From Saprospiraceae bacterium (lineage in GTDB: Bacteria; Bacteroidota; Bacteroidia; Chitinophagales; Saprospiraceae), in assembly GCA_016722285.1 (NCBI GenBank), contig JADKGI010000010.1, positions 1 to 64,000 on the forward strand: a stretch of DNA of 64,000 nucleotides, given 5' to 3'. This document shows, piece after piece, positions 1 to 9,160 of this stretch. Within the stretch, counting starts at the first letter, position 1; every line of letters starts with the position of its first letter. Made by a program: the position numbers and the translations under genes. The notes beneath the pieces were generated by a model that saw nothing but the letters and a program-made list of their open reading frames with translations, ran no database searches and was not told the DNA's origin.

Positions 1-26
1 TAATTTTTGCTGGCTTGCCATAGGCA

Positions 27-824
27 GTGCCGGCAGGGGAGAGCAAATTCTCAGGACGGATCAGGATAGTGCAATCATTTATGAACAACAATCTGGCCAT
101 CCCGGAGATCAAAATCAAATGTCTCCGGCTTGCAAAGGAGGTCAGTGACATTCTTAATGAAGTAGGATACATATATTGCCCTGCGAATATGATGGCATCA
201 AATCCGGAATATTGTCTGAGTCTGAAAGAATGGAAAAATACATTTACCAAATGGATATATGAGCCGGGTGAAAATGAAATATTGATGTGCTCTATTTTTT
301 TTGATATGAGACCTATATATGGACATTACAAGCTCGCTGAGGAATTGATCGAAAAAATACATATGTTGTTGCAAAGTCAGGAAATATTTTTGCATTTTAT
401 GGCAAATAATGTCTTAAATAACCCACCACCCTTTTCATTTTTCAGAAACCTCATATTAGAAAAATCAGGAGAAAACAAAGATTGTTTTGACATCAAGTTA
501 AGAGCCATGTTACCCTTGATTGACTCAGCCAGAATACTTTACCTTGATAAGAAGATACCGTTTGCATCGAATACGGTTAAGCGTTTTATAAGTTTGGCAG
601 ATGATGAACCAAATAATGCAGAACTTTATAATATGGCAGCTGATGCCTATCAAATATTGATGCATTTCCGGGTTACACAAGGCATTAAATCAGGCAATAA
701 CGGACGATACATACTACCTGAAAAATTAAGCAAGATGGAGAGACTGCAATTACGAAATGCCCTCCAACCGATAGATGAAATACAAAAACTCATCAGAATC
801 AGATATGTGCCTGGTAATCTATAA
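27..824 (+). CDS. DUF294-type nucleotidyltransferase, C-terminal part (5' partial, frameshifted)
   Basis: This is the C-terminal part of a DUF294/DUF294_C protein, a family that often also carries CBS or cyclic-nucleotide-binding domains upstream. The conserved block GYIYCPANMMASNP, followed by LKEWKNTFTKWI and SIFFDMRPIYG, is typical of the putative substrate-binding domain. The GTG at 27 is not a real start: the catalytic motif IGSAGRGEQILRTDQDSAII is readable just upstream in another frame (bases 2 to about 90). The true gene therefore begins before the window and crosses a +1 shift near 85-110. The role is probably nucleotidyl transfer to an unknown substrate. No partner gene can be seen because the 5' side is cut off. 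The family call is strong; the exact function is unknown. Confidence 0.75.
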   Translation: MPAGESKFSGRIRIVQSFMNNNLAIPEIKIKCLRLAKEVSDILNEVGYIYCPANMMASNPEYCLSLKEWKNTFTKWIYEPGENEILMCSIFFDMRPIYGHYKLAEELIEKIHMLLQSQEIFLHFMANNVLNNPPPFSFFRNLILEKSGENKDCFDIKLRAMLPLIDSARILYLDKKIPFASNTVKRFISLADDEPNNAELYNMAADAYQILMHFRVTQGIKSGNNGRYILPEKLSKMERLQLRNALQPIDEIQKLIRIRYVPGNL

Positions 825-1044
825 ATATGATTAAGAGTATGATTAAATTTTTATTGCTTTATAAGCAATATCTTATGAACCTACTTTCAAAATAATCGTC
901 TCAGTTAGTTCACTAAACTCGTTGATTATTTCATTGTCAGAACCATAACCTATTGATTAGCAACTAGAAATTTTTTAAACTCTAAGTACTATTATTCTCT
1001 TATTAATAAATAATTTGCATACCACTGATATGCTACCAGAGTAA

Positions 1045-2256
1045 TCAGAGGAATAAATAATAAGACGACATAAATGTGTTATGTGCAATAGCTATAACAG
1101 AATCAACGATAACAATTACCGCAATACTAATAGCTGCCCAATTCAGTCTTGTTCTGTTTTTATTCAGTTGGGGATTATTCATACTTCCCAAAGGTATCAT
1201 CAAGACAAACAGAAAAAAGCTAGCAGAGAGTATTCCGTCATTTTGATAAATAAAAAAGTAAATTAAAAACCCAAAAACAGATGCCAAAAGAGAAATTCCA
1301 ACCCATCTGGCAGATGATTTTTGCTGATCATTAAGCATAAGTCGCCCATAATTATTTGAGAGCAGATACAGGTTCATCAAAGGAGAAAAGATCCAAGTGG
1401 AAATAAAAAATAAAACCATAAGGCCTATTATGGGATATAAAAATGGTTGTAGCCATGATACAGATTCAGCAAGAGTAAAAAGTATCCTGAATAGGATATA
1501 AGAGCCGATGATAACGCCCCATTGATTGGCTCCTTTAAGCTTTCCAAGCCACAACATGACTACGAGAAAATACCGATAAACCGGAAATTTAGCTTTCATG
1601 GCTTCCATCATTCCTGATCTTGCAAATTCATTCATCGGCTCCTCCTTCAATGCTGACCTGAAGTGGACTAACGCCTTATCCGACATTCCCTGATGCAACA
1701 ATCCCCATCCCATATTTGCATGTGTATCTGAATTATTCGGATCTGATGCCAAAGATTTAGAAATTGTTTCAAATGCTTCATCACCTCGGTTAAGACCTAT
1801 CAGGGCAGATGCCCTTGCATTAAGACCATCTGTATTTTCAGCATCTAAAGAAAGGCTTCTATCTGCTGCGCTCAATGCCTTTTCAAAATCTTTTGTATGC
1901 AAAAGGATATTAGCATGAAATGCATGAAAATTAGTGTTGGATGGGTCTATTCTTATGGCTTCACTGAGATTGCCCAAGGCTTCTCCGAAGTTTCTATCAT
2001 GACTCCTGAGATTAGCCAGTATGTAAAAAGCAAATGCCTCATTGGGATTGCGAGATATGACCATTCTGCATAACTCTTCTGCCTGATCATACTTTTTGAG
2101 TCCCATTTTTGCTACGGCAAGCATTCTGAAGAGGTCATTGTCTTCAAATCCGGTGGCAACTAGACGGTCAAGTATATCTTCAGCTTGTTTATATCTGCCT
2201 TGAGAAAGCAATACGTCTGCATGTGAAAATTGTCTTGCGAACTCAATTTGAGTCAT
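1045..2256 (-). CDS. TPR-repeat membrane protein
   Basis: The N-terminal half (about residues 1-215) is a run of tetratricopeptide repeats with the usual A-G-Y/F-A-P spacing, for example GRYKQAEDILDRLVATG, KYDQAEELCRMVISRNP and DFEKALSAADRSLSLDAENT. The C-terminal half has several hydrophobic helices (about residues 245-400), so the protein should sit in the membrane with a TPR platform, probably cytoplasmic. It is the last gene of a leftward three-gene operon, starting 13 bp after the stop of the TPR-AAA ATPase gene. That spacing suggests it anchors or recruits partners for the ATPase. No enzymatic motif is visible. Confidence 0.75.
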   Translation of the reverse strand: MTQIEFARQFSHADVLLSQGRYKQAEDILDRLVATGFEDNDLFRMLAVAKMGLKKYDQAEELCRMVISRNPNEAFAFYILANLRSHDRNFGEALGNLSEAIRIDPSNTNFHAFHANILLHTKDFEKALSAADRSLSLDAENTDGLNARASALIGLNRGDEAFETISKSLASDPNNSDTHANMGWGLLHQGMSDKALVHFRSALKEEPMNEFARSGMMEAMKAKFPVYRYFLVVMLWLGKLKGANQWGVIIGSYILFRILFTLAESVSWLQPFLYPIIGLMVLFFISTWIFSPLMNLYLLSNNYGRLMLNDQQKSSARWVGISLLASVFGFLIYFFIYQNDGILSASFFLFVLMIPLGSMNNPQLNKNRTRLNWAAISIAVIVIVDSVIAIAHNTFMSSYYLFL

Positions 2257-2269
2257 TATTTTATATATT

Positions 2270-3604
2270 TTAAAATCTCATCATATATTCCTGATTCGTT
2301 GGCAAAAGGGCGTAATTTTTTGCTGTGTTAAACCATTCGCGCGTACTTGCGTGGTGCTTTTTGGCAGCTTGTATCAAGTCAACTGTAGCGATTGGTTCCG
2401 GGATGCCTGTTTTAAGAGCCAATTTGAGTTTTTCTTCGACAGCAATGTCTATCATTGCCTTTATGTCAGCACCAGAATATCCTTTAGTATATTCCAAAAC
2501 TTTTTTAATGTCAATTTTCTCTTTTGGTTTATCATTGATGATGATTTCCAGAATTTTGCCTTTACTTTCTTCGTCCGGTGGTGGTACAAAGATTATCCTG
2601 TCAAATCTGCCTGGTCTTCTGAAAGCCGTATCCAGATGCCATGGGGCGTTTGTAGCACCAAGCACCAGAATTCCATCATTGCTCCCATCAATGCCATCCA
2701 ATTCAGAAAGAAACTGGTTGATCACATGCCTGCCTGAAGAATTTTTCATATCAGACCGGCTAGCACCAAGGGCATCTACCTCATCAAAAAACAAAACACA
2801 CGGAGTATTCCGCCTCGCAACATCAAAAATATACCCCATGTTTTTCTCACTCCTTCCTATCCACATATCCAGGATATCATTAATGCCTACGCTAATAAAA
2901 TTAGCATTGATCTCACCGGCAGTGGCTTTGGCAAGGTAAGTTTTTCCACATCCTGGTGGTCCGTATAATAATATGCCGCCCCCCACTTTCTTGCCATAGG
3001 CAGCATAAAGTTCAGCATTTTCTATAGGTTTAATGATCTTAAGATCAATTTCTTCCTTTAAGGAATCCATGCCCCCTACATCCTTAAAAGTTATTGCCGG
3101 TTTTTCCATAAAAAAATCCTTATCCTCCGGGCCATTTTCAAACCCAAACCCAAATGGATCTTCTTCATCAAAATCATCACCATCATCATCAAAATCAAAA
3201 GCCGGCATGCGCAGATTTTCGTCCAGTTCCTTATCTTCAAAATCAGGATTTGCTTCAAGAATTTTTTCATAAATTTCCTGTGCATCTTCGAGAGATTTTT
3301 CACGCACCAAAGATTTTGCACATATAACCATCATCCTTTCTGAAGCCGCTTTTCTAGCCAAAAGTTCTTCAACTATTACTATTACAGCTGAATATCTTCC
3401 TCTACGAAAATAAATTTCAGCAAGGCCTTCTTTTGCTTTCAGATGGGTATTGTCATAGTTGAGTACCGTCTGGTATTCAGCTTCAGCCTCGTCAAGTCTG
3501 CCAAAATGTAAATATTTACCAGCCAGCATGATTCGCAATGGCATATTGTCAGGCGAGCTGTTTATTGCCTCTTTCAATGATTCTATATCCTGATTTTTAT
3601 TCAT
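2270..3604 (-). CDS. TPR-AAA+ ATPase of the classic (Vps4/Cdc48-like) clade
   Basis: The N-terminus (about residues 8-125) contains TPR-like helices and is followed by a very acidic linker (about 135-165, rich in D and E). A single AAA module follows: Walker A GPPGCGKT with the lysine at about residue 221, Walker B VLFFDEVDA, sensor 1 LGATNAP, and the second region of homology FRRPGRFDRIIF with paired arginine fingers. A C-terminal helical lid contains GYSGADIKAMI. Classic-clade AAA ATPases with one AAA module usually remodel or disassemble protein complexes as hexamers. There is no protease domain and no second AAA ring. The gene lies in an operon with an unknown gene upstream (4-bp overlap) and a TPR membrane protein downstream. 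The substrate is unknown. Confidence 0.85.
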   Translation of the reverse strand: MNKNQDIESLKEAINSSPDNMPLRIMLAGKYLHFGRLDEAEAEYQTVLNYDNTHLKAKEGLAEIYFRRGRYSAVIVIVEELLARKAASERMMVICAKSLVREKSLEDAQEIYEKILEANPDFEDKELDENLRMPAFDFDDDGDDFDEEDPFGFGFENGPEDKDFFMEKPAITFKDVGGMDSLKEEIDLKIIKPIENAELYAAYGKKVGGGILLYGPPGCGKTYLAKATAGEINANFISVGINDILDMWIGRSEKNMGYIFDVARRNTPCVLFFDEVDALGASRSDMKNSSGRHVINQFLSELDGIDGSNDGILVLGATNAPWHLDTAFRRPGRFDRIIFVPPPDEESKGKILEIIINDKPKEKIDIKKVLEYTKGYSGADIKAMIDIAVEEKLKLALKTGIPEPIATVDLIQAAKKHHASTREWFNTAKNYALLPTNQEYMMRF

Positions 3605-4395
3605 ATTTGTATAGTTTTTTGTTGTCTGTATAATCTTGATTTATATAACAATCCATCATCCACTTCCATAAGTACATTTCGCATTAGGGTTTGGGTTTCA
3701 TTGATTCTTAAGACAGTTGTATCATATATCTGCTTGCTAAATTTGCCCTTTGACGTTTGATACCTACTCTTGGCTTTAATACCGATTTTTATCATAAAGT
3801 TCAAAAATTCCAATTCGGTCTGCTCCCTGCCTTGTTCAATCAATGATATCAAGAAGCGATTACCATTAATAAAATCCAGGTCTTCGACCAAATCTTCGAT
3901 ATCATCATTTACTTCAGTGATAAGGTCGTAATATCTCCATTCTGCAAGGGTAGTACCCAATCCACCCAACCCCAATCTCTCATAAATCAACCTTCGCAAT
4001 AACTTGACATCACATGACTTATAAAAATAAAAATATTCCATGTCAAATCTTAATGGAGATTTTCCGTGACGTAATTCTATTTCGTGTTTCTCATACTTCC
4101 GGATATGATTCAGGTATTCATTTTTTCTGTCCAAAGAAATTCCACAATTCATCAGACTGAAATAAATATCCTCCCATAAATTAATGAGCTCAGACTCATT
4201 AGTGACCCAATTTGTCTCCAGATGGGCATCCAAATGATAAATGGCAGCTTGTAGGTCAATGAGATTCTTAAATAAGGTATTTTTTATGACTTCACTCTCT
4301 GCACTTTCATTAATAAGCACAGGAAAAAGCCTGTAATCCATTAATGATTCTATTTTACAAAGTAGATTTTTTTCAATAATGTTCTTTTCTGCCAT
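3601..4395 (-). CDS. Hypothetical protein, operon partner of TPR-AAA ATPase
   Basis: I do not recognise a family. The 264-residue product is mostly charged and helical, with no signal peptide, no membrane segment and no obvious catalytic motif. It contains an acidic patch near the middle (DDIEDLVEDLDF). Its stop overlaps the start of the AAA ATPase gene by 4 bp (ATGA-type overlap), so the two are almost certainly co-translated. That makes an adaptor or substrate of the ATPase the simplest guess. It is the first gene of the leftward operon; the 112 bp to the divergent gene at 4508 must hold both promoters. Confidence 0.7.
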   Translation of the reverse strand: MAEKNIIEKNLLCKIESLMDYRLFPVLINESAESEVIKNTLFKNLIDLQAAIYHLDAHLETNWVTNESELINLWEDIYFSLMNCGISLDRKNEYLNHIRKYEKHEIELRHGKSPLRFDMEYFYFYKSCDVKLLRRLIYERLGLGGLGTTLAEWRYYDLITEVNDDIEDLVEDLDFINGNRFLISLIEQGREQTELEFLNFMIKIGIKAKSRYQTSKGKFSKQIYDTTVLRINETQTLMRNVLMEVDDGLLYKSRLYRQQKTIQI

Positions 4396-4507
4396 GTTAT
4401 ACTTAAATGATAATTGAATATTATGACGTAAATTTGTATGAAATATTCACCTTTTCAAAAAAAATAGTATATTTTTCACAATTTAATTACCTTAAACAAT
4501 AATAAAC

Positions 4508-5143
4508 ATGAACAGGTTTTTGCTCTTAATATTTCTGATAATGGTATCTGGCATTTCTTATGGACAAATTTTAGGAGGTATTATGAATCAGGCAAAAAGG
4601 AAACTTGAACGGAAAATTGAGGATAAGGTAGTTGAAGCTGTTTCTGATGAACTAGCCAGACGAGCATTCAAACCAATTGACGAAGCCATTGATTCTATGA
4701 TGAGACAGAAATATCAGGATTCAATAAATGGAGGACGGCAAGTTGACTGGGATAAAGCAGGTAAAGCATATGCAGAATTTCTGAATGGTATGAATAATGC
4801 TGTTGTTTTGCCCGATAAATATGTGTTTGACGTCTCTCAGGATGTAGAAGTAGTAGATTACAGTAATAAAACAAGTAATCTGAAAATGCATTATTCTAAA
4901 ACAGAACCAATCTTAGGTATTGAAAATGAAAATGAAAATGACAAGGATTCAAAACAATTTTTGGTCATGGACCTTACCCGAGATGCTATGATAATGTACA
5001 CCACTGACAAAAATGGAAATAAATCCGGACAGGTGATTCCTTCCGTAATGAAGCTGGCTTCGTCCATGAAAAATTCTGTTAAAGATGAGAACGAAAGCGA
5101 ATACAAATTTTCAATACAAAAGACAGGAAAAAGAAGAAAATAG
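4508..5143 (+). CDS. Secreted DUF4412-like protein, N-terminal part
   Basis: The product begins with a clear Sec signal peptide (MNRFLLLIFLIMVSGISYGQ) and continues as a periplasmic or secreted protein with a basic helical segment (residues 25-50). The C-terminal half resembles DUF4412 proteins, in which a GKKKIAGY-like turn leads to the last domain. Here the frame ends at KTGKRRK-stop in an A-rich stretch, while the adjoining frame continues as IAGYQTLEYKGSGNNEDF into the ORF at 5197. One extra A in the five-A run near 5130 would fuse both into about 309 residues. The family assignment is tentative; the frame break is directly visible. Confidence 0.65.
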   Translation: MNRFLLLIFLIMVSGISYGQILGGIMNQAKRKLERKIEDKVVEAVSDELARRAFKPIDEAIDSMMRQKYQDSINGGRQVDWDKAGKAYAEFLNGMNNAVVLPDKYVFDVSQDVEVVDYSNKTSNLKMHYSKTEPILGIENENENDKDSKQFLVMDLTRDAMIMYTTDKNGNKSGQVIPSVMKLASSMKNSVKDENESEYKFSIQKTGKRRK

Positions 5144-5196
5144 CTGGCTATCAGACACTTGAATATAAAGGTTCAGGAAATAATGAAGACTTCATA

Positions 5197-5436
5197 ATGT
5201 ATGTGTCGGAGAGTTTTCCGGTACAATGGCAAAAAAACTTTACTTCATATATGAGTCAATTTGCTCCGGCTTCGTATGCAGAAAATTCATCAAATATCGA
5301 CTCGGGCATCATGCTGGAGTATGAAAACACAAGAAAAGATGGAAAACAAAAAACAGCATGGTCAACCAAGAAAATAACTGAAAAGTCATTTGACATAGTC
5401 AAAGCTGATTATAATTTCGGTCAGGAAAAAAAATAA
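5197..5436 (+). CDS. C-terminal continuation of the DUF4412-like protein (frame-shifted)
   Basis: This is not an independent gene. Its frame is open from about 5140 and continues the upstream secreted protein (IAGYQTLEYKG, then MYVSESFPVQWQKNF). The nominal ATG at 5197 is an internal methionine. It supplies the end of the domain, including a Trp/Phe-rich stretch typical of this type of beta-rich periplasmic protein. No terminator is seen after it, and 133 bp separate it from the thioredoxin-like gene. Confidence 0.55.
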   Translation: MYVSESFPVQWQKNFTSYMSQFAPASYAENSSNIDSGIMLEYENTRKDGKQKTAWSTKKITEKSFDIVKADYNFGQEKK

Positions 5437-5528
5437 TTCTGCTTAAAAACTTTCATAAGGCTTATAGAGGATTGTTAAAGTTAATTTAAGTATAGGGTGT
5501 TTTGTATCTTTTGCTCTTATCCTGATGT

Positions 5529-5536
5529 TATCTTTG
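5529..5536 (+). promoter_or_regulatory. Bacteroidota -7 box upstream of the thioredoxin-like gene
   Basis: TATCTTTG matches the TAnnTTTG -7 consensus of the Bacteroidota primary sigma factor and lies 33 bp before the ATG at 5570. A TTG at 5511-5513 is closer than the usual -33 spacing, so only the -7 element is well supported. Confidence 0.45.
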
Positions 5537-5569
5537 CATTATGATAAATTTTAATCCGATATTTCATTA

Positions 5570-6124
5570 ATGTTGAGAAATCACTTATTGTTACTGCTTT
5601 TTTTCAGTCTTATATCCACAAAGGCAATAAGTCAAAACAAGATCAAATGGTTGACGTGGGAGCAAGCTATTGAAAAATCGAAGAAAGAAAAAAAGAAAAT
5701 TTTTGTTGATGTGTTTACTGACTGGTGCGGGTGGTGCAAAAAACTGGATAAAACTACATTTGCAGAGGATCACATATCAAAATATATTAATGAAAATTTC
5801 TATCCCATAAAATTTGATGCTGAAATGGAAACATCCGTCTTACTAAAAGGTGTGGAATATAAATTTATTAGAAACGGGAACCGGGGATATCATGATCTGG
5901 CTGCACAATTGCTGCAGGGCAAATTGAGTTATCCTACTATGGTATTTCTGGATGAAGATTTTAATTTAATACAAGCCATACCGGGATTTCAGGAAACATC
6001 TACATTTGAAATGATCGCTTCATACTTTGGAAGCAACAGCCATAGATCAGTACCATGGAATAAATACATGCAAACCTTTGACAGGTATGCTTATTTCAAT
6101 CTCGAAGTTGGGAAAAAAGACTGA
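5570..6124 (+). CDS. Exported thioredoxin-fold protein (CGWC)
   Basis: The product has a signal peptide (about residues 1-22) followed by a thioredoxin fold of the Thioredoxin_7/DUF255-like type. The redox motif is DWCGWCKK, with cysteines at 53 and 56, and a cis-proline is expected at YPTMVFLD. The position after the signal peptide implies periplasmic thiol-disulfide exchange. The protein is short (184 residues) for relatives that carry an extra C-terminal domain, and its end (NLEVGKKD) may be slightly truncated. It stands alone between convergent neighbours. The redox role is well supported; the partner is unknown. Confidence 0.85.
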   Translation: MLRNHLLLLLFFSLISTKAISQNKIKWLTWEQAIEKSKKEKKKIFVDVFTDWCGWCKKLDKTTFAEDHISKYINENFYPIKFDAEMETSVLLKGVEYKFIRNGNRGYHDLAAQLLQGKLSYPTMVFLDEDFNLIQAIPGFQETSTFEMIASYFGSNSHRSVPWNKYMQTFDRYAYFNLEVGKKD

Positions 6125-6193
6125 TACATTCACTTCTTGATAAACTTTACAAGGATAATAAGTAATATTTTACTTAGTAGTTTTTACTTTCTA

Positions 6194-7726
6194 CTACAAA
6201 ATTGATTTGGGAACGACTTTTCTCATAAATGTCTTCAACCTTTTTTTATTATCAACAAGATGATCCGGATTCCATGATTTTGTGGTATGCCAAGAGTTTT
6301 CAGGAAGAAATTCTTCATTTATCCCGTTCAGAATACCTGTAGTCAATCTTTGAGAATAAACTATTGTAAAACATTCTGTATTGAGATTGGCGCTTCGCGG
6401 GTCGAGATTAAATGTTCCGACCAGAGATATATTACCATCGATGACCATTGTTTTTGCATGCAGACCAAACACTGGCTTAAAATTTATTTTCTGCTGGAGT
6501 GCCCCGGTCATAACATGATAACGGCAAATTGCATCGGGCTTAAATTCATAAATCTCTACTCCGGTTTGTAGAAGCTTTCTACGGTCTCGTTGATATCCAC
6601 TAAAAGCCTCCAGATTATCAGTCGATGCCAGACTATTGGTTAGAATTCTGATTTTCACTCCCCTATTGACTGCTTTTCTGAATATTTCTCTGCTCAGATC
6701 TGTAGTTATGAGGTAGGGAGATTGAATATCTATTGAAAATCTTGCTTCGTTCACAAATTTTATCAATTTTTCAGTAGTTAACCCACTGCTGGACAATCCA
6801 GGGCTGATATTTTTTCCTGGTCTGTCTGAAACAAAAAATATACTATCTGGGATTACTAAATCTCCCGAATGAACAATCTCATCAAATGCTTCCGGAATAT
6901 GGGTGACTCTTTGCCTTACCTGAGGCCAATAATTTGACGAATCACAGGCATATTGGTGTAATTTTTCATATCGGTTTGTATCTGCAATGATTGATTTTTT
7001 TGCTTTAATTAAATTGGATACATCTTCGCTCAGACTATTGCTCCAAAATTTATCGAATGAATTTTTAACATCGTTTACGACATCTCCTATCAAAAAAATA
7101 TCTCTGTCTCTAAAATTGTATTCATGGTCATAGTCAAAATACTCATCAGCAATATTTCTGCCACCTGTAATTACTGCCAGCCCATCAACAATAAAAGTTT
7201 TGTTATGCATCCTTTGGTTGATCCCTTTAAAATCCGTCAGAATGGCTTTGCCTTTTTGAAACAAATTCTTTCCTATATTGGTGCCCGGATTGTATATCTT
7301 TATATCTATATTGGGATGCGCATTCATTACCATAATATCTTCCGGGCTTGCTTCTACCATTATATCATCGACCAAAACCCGTACTTTCACTCCTCTATCA
7401 GCTGCCCGTACTAAATAATCACATGCTATAAGTCCTACGTTGTCAACTGAAAAAATAAAATACTGAATATCAATCGACTTACTCGCATGTTCTGAAAGCC
7501 ATGCTCTGGCAATCATTGATCCATCACCTTCTTCGAGGACATATGCTCCTGATTTTCCTATCAGAGACATATCGGAAGCAGATAAATGTGAAGTGATAGT
7601 TGATGTATCAACCTGATGGATTAATGAACAAAAATCTGTGGCAATTAATGGCTTCTCCTTTTTACAGGATGGAATGACCAAACCTGCCATTATCAATATG
7701 AAGTAAGAAAACCGGAAAGACAACAT
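6194..7726 (-). CDS. Phospholipase D-superfamily lipoprotein (cardiolipin synthase-like)
   Basis: Two HKD catalytic motifs are present: MHNKTFIVDGLAVITGGRN with the histidine at about residue 174, and LHAKTMVIDGNISLVGTFN with the histidine at about residue 423. Two such motifs define a complete PLD-type phosphodiesterase/phosphatidyltransferase. The N-terminus is hydrophobic and ends in PSCKKE, which could serve as a lipobox, so the protein is probably tethered to a membrane. Bacterial relatives make cardiolipin from phosphatidylglycerol or hydrolyse phospholipids; the sequence does not decide which. It is a single leftward gene with an own promoter region at 7727-7795. Confidence 0.85.
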   Translation of the reverse strand: MLSFRFSYFILIMAGLVIPSCKKEKPLIATDFCSLIHQVDTSTITSHLSASDMSLIGKSGAYVLEEGDGSMIARAWLSEHASKSIDIQYFIFSVDNVGLIACDYLVRAADRGVKVRVLVDDIMVEASPEDIMVMNAHPNIDIKIYNPGTNIGKNLFQKGKAILTDFKGINQRMHNKTFIVDGLAVITGGRNIADEYFDYDHEYNFRDRDIFLIGDVVNDVKNSFDKFWSNSLSEDVSNLIKAKKSIIADTNRYEKLHQYACDSSNYWPQVRQRVTHIPEAFDEIVHSGDLVIPDSIFFVSDRPGKNISPGLSSSGLTTEKLIKFVNEARFSIDIQSPYLITTDLSREIFRKAVNRGVKIRILTNSLASTDNLEAFSGYQRDRRKLLQTGVEIYEFKPDAICRYHVMTGALQQKINFKPVFGLHAKTMVIDGNISLVGTFNLDPRSANLNTECFTIVYSQRLTTGILNGINEEFLPENSWHTTKSWNPDHLVDNKKRLKTFMRKVVPKSIL

Positions 7727-7797
7727 ACCCTGAATCTGCTAAATAAAAATATAAATTGATCTATAAAATCAGCTCAAGATATCAAATAAATAAAAAA

Positions 7798-7828
7798 CCC
7801 GCAACAAGTTTAATTCCTATGTTGCGGG
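7798..7828 (-). terminator. Rho-independent terminator of the beta-barrel gene
   Basis: On the minus strand a perfect 9-bp stem (CCCGCAACA with TGTTGCGGG) and a 13-nt loop are followed by six T. It lies 26 bp after the stop of the outer-membrane protein gene at 7854. Confidence 0.85.
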
Positions 7829-7853
7829 ATAGTAAATAAATTATTTTTTTAAC

Positions 7854-8540
7854 TTAAAAGGTATATGCATACCCTGCTGAAATATTGAATCCCTGATTTC
7901 TTATTTTCAAATCAACTATCGGATTGTTTAGCATATTTGTCAGTCCAAGATTATATCTGGCGTCTGCAAATAATTTTCCATTTCCTGTTTTCACCTCACC
8001 TCCAGCACCCACATTTGCAGATAATTCCCATCTCTGGTAAATATCATCATTTAAGTTTATATTCACTTGTGGCAGATTGAAATCAAATATGAGGGTAGCT
8101 ACAGGTCTTAGTGAAGCTGAGGTAGCATAAGCTACAGATGGACCTGCTATTGCATAGACTTTGGCGATTTCATTACCTAAACTATATTTAAGCAATAAAG
8201 GTACTTCTATATAATTGACACGAGTTCGGGCTTTGGCTCCAAGAGGCATATCGATGCCAAGTAACTGAACATCAAATGTCTTAGCTACTGTAAATCCTTT
8301 TTGTATATAGTTGATTTCAGGTCTGAAACTGAGGGCGTCTTTGACAGGTATTTCACCCACTATTCCGGCTGTAAATCCAGTATAAGTAGTCTGCTCAGGA
8401 GTAAGATTACTAATTGATCCATTTACTCTTGTATCTGCTAAGTTTGCTCCTATTTTTACACCGACTGATACTTGAGCATACATTCCTGACATACTGAAGA
8501 TGACACATAAAATTGTGATAGTGTTTTTTACGTTTTTCAT
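7854..8540 (-). CDS. Outer-membrane beta-barrel protein (PorT-like family)
   Basis: The 228-residue product has a signal peptide ending near MYAQVSVG and then alternating amphipathic strands typical of the Bacteroidota 'outer membrane protein beta-barrel' family. Examples are VGVKIGANLADTRV near the start, SFRPEINYIQKGF, NYIEVPLLLKYSL, and a terminal strand ending NISAGYAYTF with a C-terminal Phe. The family is diverse; members are generally small outer-membrane barrels of unknown cargo. The gene is monocistronic, with a strong terminator downstream. Confidence 0.85.
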   Translation of the reverse strand: MKNVKNTITILCVIFSMSGMYAQVSVGVKIGANLADTRVNGSISNLTPEQTTYTGFTAGIVGEIPVKDALSFRPEINYIQKGFTVAKTFDVQLLGIDMPLGAKARTRVNYIEVPLLLKYSLGNEIAKVYAIAGPSVAYATSASLRPVATLIFDFNLPQVNINLNDDIYQRWELSANVGAGGEVKTGNGKLFADARYNLGLTNMLNNPIVDLKIRNQGFNISAGYAYTF

Positions 8541-8685
8541 GACTTAAAATTTTACTTGTGATTTTATTATTACTGTCCTGATCAATTTTAAAAATCAGAT
8601 TCACAAATAAAACGGCATGGCAAATCCTGAAATGGTTAAAATAAAACTAAAGATTCATTTAATAAGGTTAACATGTGGTTAAAGA

Positions 8686-9114
8686 TTAGGAATTCATTTG
8701 CTCACATCTCTCTTTTAACTTTTTGTTCATGCTTATAAATCCGGATTTCGTTTTTGTGTCCAACATGTTTTTGAAAAGAAATACAAGGCATCCATTGAAC
8801 TTTTCTGAATGCACAAAAGTCACACTTCCATTATTATTATCAAGAATTTCAAAACAATGTTCCCCGTCAAACAAACCTTTAACTAACAAATGTCCCAACC
8901 ATCTGAATTCTTTATTTTTTACAAAGGCCAAAACTTCAGGCTTAAATTTCATACCAGGCAGGGATACTTCTATTGTGTTTCCGACCTTGACTTCTCCAAC
9001 TAACTTCGAAACAAAAGGATTCCACGATTCGTAAGTTTCAAAGTCAGTTAATACTTCCCATACCTTCTCCGGGGATGCATTAATGATAATTTCAGTTTTT
9101 ATTTCTTTAAACAT
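8686..9114 (-). CDS. SRPBCC (START/polyketide cyclase-like) ligand-binding protein
   Basis: The product starts with the classic SRPBCC pattern IIINASPEKVWEVLTDFETYESWNPF and keeps the helix-grip fold length (about 142 residues). I place the start at the ATG at 9114 (MFKEIKTEI) rather than the farther one at 9177, because this begins directly at the first beta strand and avoids overlap with the upstream amidohydrolase gene, which ends at 9161. The family binds hydrophobic ligands or acts as a cyclase/dehydratase; the ligand is unknown. Short spacing to the upstream gene suggests co-transcription. Confidence 0.8.
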   Translation of the reverse strand: MFKEIKTEIIINASPEKVWEVLTDFETYESWNPFVSKLVGEVKVGNTIEVSLPGMKFKPEVLAFVKNKEFRWLGHLLVKGLFDGEHCFEILDNNNGSVTFVHSEKFNGCLVFLFKNMLDTKTKSGFISMNKKLKERCEQMNS

Positions 9115-9160
9115 AGACCTTAAAATTGTCTTTTTTAATGTAAAAACTCCATTGAGAAAA

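Noticed and set aside
2325..2939. 204-codon plus-strand ORF opposite the AAA ATPase gene
   Set aside because: It is antisense to the conserved AAA domain; codon content and translation look like a shadow frame.
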